NCBI GenBank assembly: GCA_006226225.1 | Contig: SBHI01000061.1 | Coordinates: forward strand, 1 to 31,630 | Reading direction: 5' to 3' | Source: Alphaproteobacteria bacterium | GTDB taxonomy: Bacteria; Pseudomonadota; Alphaproteobacteria; Micavibrionales; CSBR16-224 | DNA: 31,630 nucleotides | In this document: positions 29,638-31,630 of the stretch, piece by piece | How the letters are laid out: each line of letters starts with the position of its first letter | How positions within the stretch are numbered: the stretch's first letter is position 1 | Program-made: the position numbers and the translations under genes | Notes under the pieces: model-generated | Seen by the model: the letters and a program-made list of their open reading frames with translations, nothing else | Database searches by the model: none | What the model was told of the DNA's origin: nothing

Positions 29638-30444
29638 TCATTCATCCAGTAAATCCGGCTTGTCGGTAAAAACGCTGATAACGCCTAGTTGAAACAGTGT
29701 ATCTGCAATATCCATCTCATTGACCGTGTACGATAACAGAGGATAGCCTGCAGCCAGAAACTCGTCCAGAAAACCTTCTTTTTCCGTCAGGAACAGCCTG
29801 TCGAAATGCAGGGTGGTAATTTGCAGATGCTCCGCTTTTGCGCGCCAATCACGCATCGTTTCTTCAATATCCGTGGCAATCAGATAGCCGCGCGGATATT
29901 CAGGCATCATTTCCAGCGCTGTTTCAAGGCTGACCGCCTGAAAGCTGGAAATCAACGGCGGCTGTACATCCTCGTCATCTTCGGCATCAGGCCAGATGCG
30001 AGAGACGCAGTCCAGCATGATTTCCGCAGTTTCTTTCTCACGCCCCGGACAAGGTTTGATCTCAAGATTAACACCAAGGCCGCGATCCAAAATCACGGAA
30101 AGCGCATCTTCCAGATGCGGAATGCGCTCATCAACAAAACTGTGGGAAAAATGCGCCCCGGCATCCAGCTCTTTTAATGCGGCCCAGTCAGTTTCGGCAA
30201 CAAGGCCGGAAACACCGGTAATGCGGGACAGTTCTTCATCATGAAAAACAATCGGTTCCCCGTCGCGGCTGAGTTTGACGTCAATTTCGACCCATTCCGC
30301 CCCCATATCCGCCGCCGTATGCAGGCTGACGAGGGTATTTTCGGGAGCATAGGCCCGCGCACCGCGGTGACCGATCAGACGCGGCAAGCGCGGAGCGCCA
30401 AGGCGCTCCGCGCGAGCATTCGAAAAATTAACGACATTTTCCAT
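29638..30444 (-). CDS. Glycerophosphodiester phosphodiesterase, cytoplasmic type
   Basis: A 268-aa GDPD-fold protein. The active site is complete: H26 and R27 in IGHRGARAYAPENT, E53 and D55 in WVEIDVKLSRDG, H68 in VFHDE, and E at about 127 in VNLEIKPC. It hydrolyses glycerophosphodiesters to glycerol-3-phosphate and an alcohol, using a divalent metal. No signal peptide is seen, so it is probably cytoplasmic (UgpQ-like). AGG lies near the ATG, 22 nt after pnp. No ugp transport genes are nearby. Confidence 0.94.
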   Translation of the reverse strand: MENVVNFSNARAERLGAPRLPRLIGHRGARAYAPENTLVSLHTAADMGAEWVEIDVKLSRDGEPIVFHDEELSRITGVSGLVAETDWAALKELDAGAHFSHSFVDERIPHLEDALSVILDRGLGVNLEIKPCPGREKETAEIMLDCVSRIWPDAEDDEDVQPPLISSFQAVSLETALEMMPEYPRGYLIATDIEETMRDWRAKAEHLQITTLHFDRLFLTEKEGFLDEFLAAGYPLLSYTVNEMDIADTLFQLGVISVFTDKPDLLDE

Positions 30445-30466
30445 GCGTGCCTGCGTTTTCCTTTTA

Positions 30467-31630
30467 TCACGCGTCGGCAGCTTCCTTCAGCTCACCGTCC
30501 TCGCGCGAGATTTCCTCGCCGGTTTCCTGATCGATAACGCGCATGGACAATTTAATGCGTCCACGGTCGTCAATGCCGATACATTTCACCTTTACCTCTT
30601 GGCCTTCGCTCAGGACATCTTCGACCTTTGCAATGCGGCGGTTGGCAATTTCGGAAATATGCAGCAGACCGTCCGTCTTGTGCATAATATTCACGAAAGC
30701 ACCGAAATCAACGATCCGGACGACTTTACCTGTATAGATATGGCCGACTTCCGGAACGGCAACGATGTCTTTGATCCATTTGATTGCTTGTTCGGCAGAG
30801 GCTGCATCAACGGAGGCAACGAAGATCGTTCCGTCATCCTCGATGTCGATTTTGGCACCTGTCACTTCCACGATTTCACGGATCACCGAACCACCCGTAC
30901 CGATTACTTCGCGGATTTTATCGCGCGGGATCGTAAAGCTGGTGATTTGCGGTGCGAAATTGCTCAGCTCCTGACGTGAATCCGCCAGTGCCTTGCCCAT
31001 TTCACCCAGAATGTGAATACGGCCTTCACGCGCCTGTTCCAGAGCAATACGCATGATTTCCTCGGTAATGGAGGTAATCTTGATATCCATCTGCAGCGAC
31101 GTGATACCGCTTTCCGTTCCGGCCACTTTAAAGTCCATATCGCCAAGGTGATCCTCATCACCCAGAATGTCAGACAGAACGACGAAATCATCGCCTTCCT
31201 TAATCAGTCCCATCGCAATACCGGCAATCGGACGTTTCAGCGGTACACCGGCATCCATCAATGCCAGAGACGTTCCGCAAACCGTTGCCATCGAAGATGA
31301 CCCGTTTGATTCCGTAATCTCGGAAACAACACGCATCGTGTACGGGAAATCGTCTTTGGACGGCAGCAGCGGATGCACCGCACGCCATGCCAGTTTACCA
31401 TGACCGATCTCACGGCGGCCAACGGGGCCGATACGGCCGCATTCACCAACCGAAGACGGCGGGAAGTTGTAATGCAGCAAGAAGGATTCTTTGTATTCGC
31501 CTTCCAGTGCATCAATGATCTGCTCATCCTGACCTGTACCAAGTGTGGCCACAACCAGCGCCTGTGTTTCACCGCGTGTAAACAGCGCGGAGCCGTGTGC
31601 GCGCGGCAAAACGCCGACTTCGGACACGAT
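30467..31630 (-). CDS. pnp: Polyribonucleotide nucleotidyltransferase (PNPase), 5' part outside window
   Basis: 387 codons plus stop of the C-terminal half; the gene continues past the right edge. Visible are the second RNase PH core (VGVLPRAHGSALFTRGETQ, then SDILGDEDHLGDMDFKVAGT with the catalytic aspartates), the KH domain (IPRDKIREVIGTGGSVIREI) and the S1 domain (GHIYTGKVVRIVDFGAFV to GRIKLSMR). PNPase degrades RNA 3' to 5' using phosphate, within the degradosome. The tail is acidic and short. It heads a likely operon pnp - GDPD - methyltransferase. Confidence 0.99.
   Translation of the reverse strand: MVSEVGVLPRAHGSALFTRGETQALVVATLGTGQDEQIIDALEGEYKESFLLHYNFPPSSVGECGRIGPVGRREIGHGKLAWRAVHPLLPSKDDFPYTMRVVSEITESNGSSSMATVCGTSLALMDAGVPLKRPIAGIAMGLIKEGDDFVVLSDILGDEDHLGDMDFKVAGTESGITSLQMDIKITSITEEIMRIALEQAREGRIHILGEMGKALADSRQELSNFAPQITSFTIPRDKIREVIGTGGSVIREIVEVTGAKIDIEDDGTIFVASVDAASAEQAIKWIKDIVAVPEVGHIYTGKVVRIVDFGAFVNIMHKTDGLLHISEIANRRIAKVEDVLSEGQEVKVKCIGIDDRGRIKLSMRVIDQETGEEISREDGELKEAADA

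Overview
The window looks like chromosomal DNA of an alphaproteobacterium with about 50% GC. The case rests on gene content and order: a minus-strand run rpmF-plsX-fabH-ihfA-merR-tRNA-Pro, an alphaproteobacterial SspB, an F1-ATPase zeta-type inhibitor (DUF1476), a TlpA / LptM / DUF4175 (TIGR02302-like) neighbourhood, and flagellar rod genes. I cannot place the order from sequence alone; a free-living or predatory, Micavibrio-like lineage is a guess. I see no IS elements, prophage, CRISPR arrays or rRNA. Coding density is high and most genes are on the minus strand.

Layout. 1-1013: 5' part (minus) of an OmpA-like lipoprotein running off the left edge. 1092-2782: gamma-carbonic anhydrase-like protein, then the rplM-rpsI operon with a clear terminator. 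2947-4546: tRNA-Pro(GGG), a divergent SAM hydroxide adenosyltransferase-like gene and cutA. 4636-8014: the rpmF-plsX-fabH-ihfA-merR block linking ribosome, fatty acid/phospholipid synthesis and nucleoid/transcription functions. 8015-8319: a spacer with a plausible small RNA on the plus strand. 8308-13778: a receiver-degenerate winged-helix regulator, class II aldolase (fbaA), GAPDH (gap), a SprA-like HExxH protein, the ATPase zeta subunit and three unrecognised small genes. 13870-17773: an ABC-2 exporter pair, sspB, an Nfu-type Fe-S carrier and a ferredoxin-NADP reductase of the thioredoxin-reductase type. 17836-19890: a membrane-anchored methyltransferase resembling FAM173/ATPSC-KMT, and trkH. 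19897-23487: TlpA-like thioredoxin (minus), a 53-aa LptM-like lipoprotein and a DUF4175 membrane protein (plus). 23484-25787: a 767-aa orphan with degenerate internal repeats. 26015-27361: a second large lipoprotein. 27433-28680: flgB-flgC-fliE. 28856-31630: pnp (partial) - GDPD - zinc-knuckle methyltransferase.

How the genes relate. Several linked sets are apparent: translation (rplM, rpsI, rpmF, pnp), fatty acid and phospholipid initiation (plsX, fabH), central glycolysis (fbaA, gap, without pgk between them), Fe-S and redox (Nfu, FNR, TlpA), envelope (two lipoproteins, LptM, DUF4175, TrkH, ABC-2 exporter) and motility (flgBC-fliE).

Most interesting leads. (1) The TlpA/LptM/DUF4175 locus lacks the argH and lysA genes that I recall normally occupying it in alphaproteobacteria. 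(2) The 767-aa orphan carries repeated modules. (3) A promoter-terminator pair at 8172-8319 has no gene between. (4) A perfect 9-bp inverted repeat buries the ribosome binding site of the SprA-like gene. (5) A SAM hydroxide adenosyltransferase-like protein is strongly diverged. (6) A bacterial FAM173-like methyltransferase is present.
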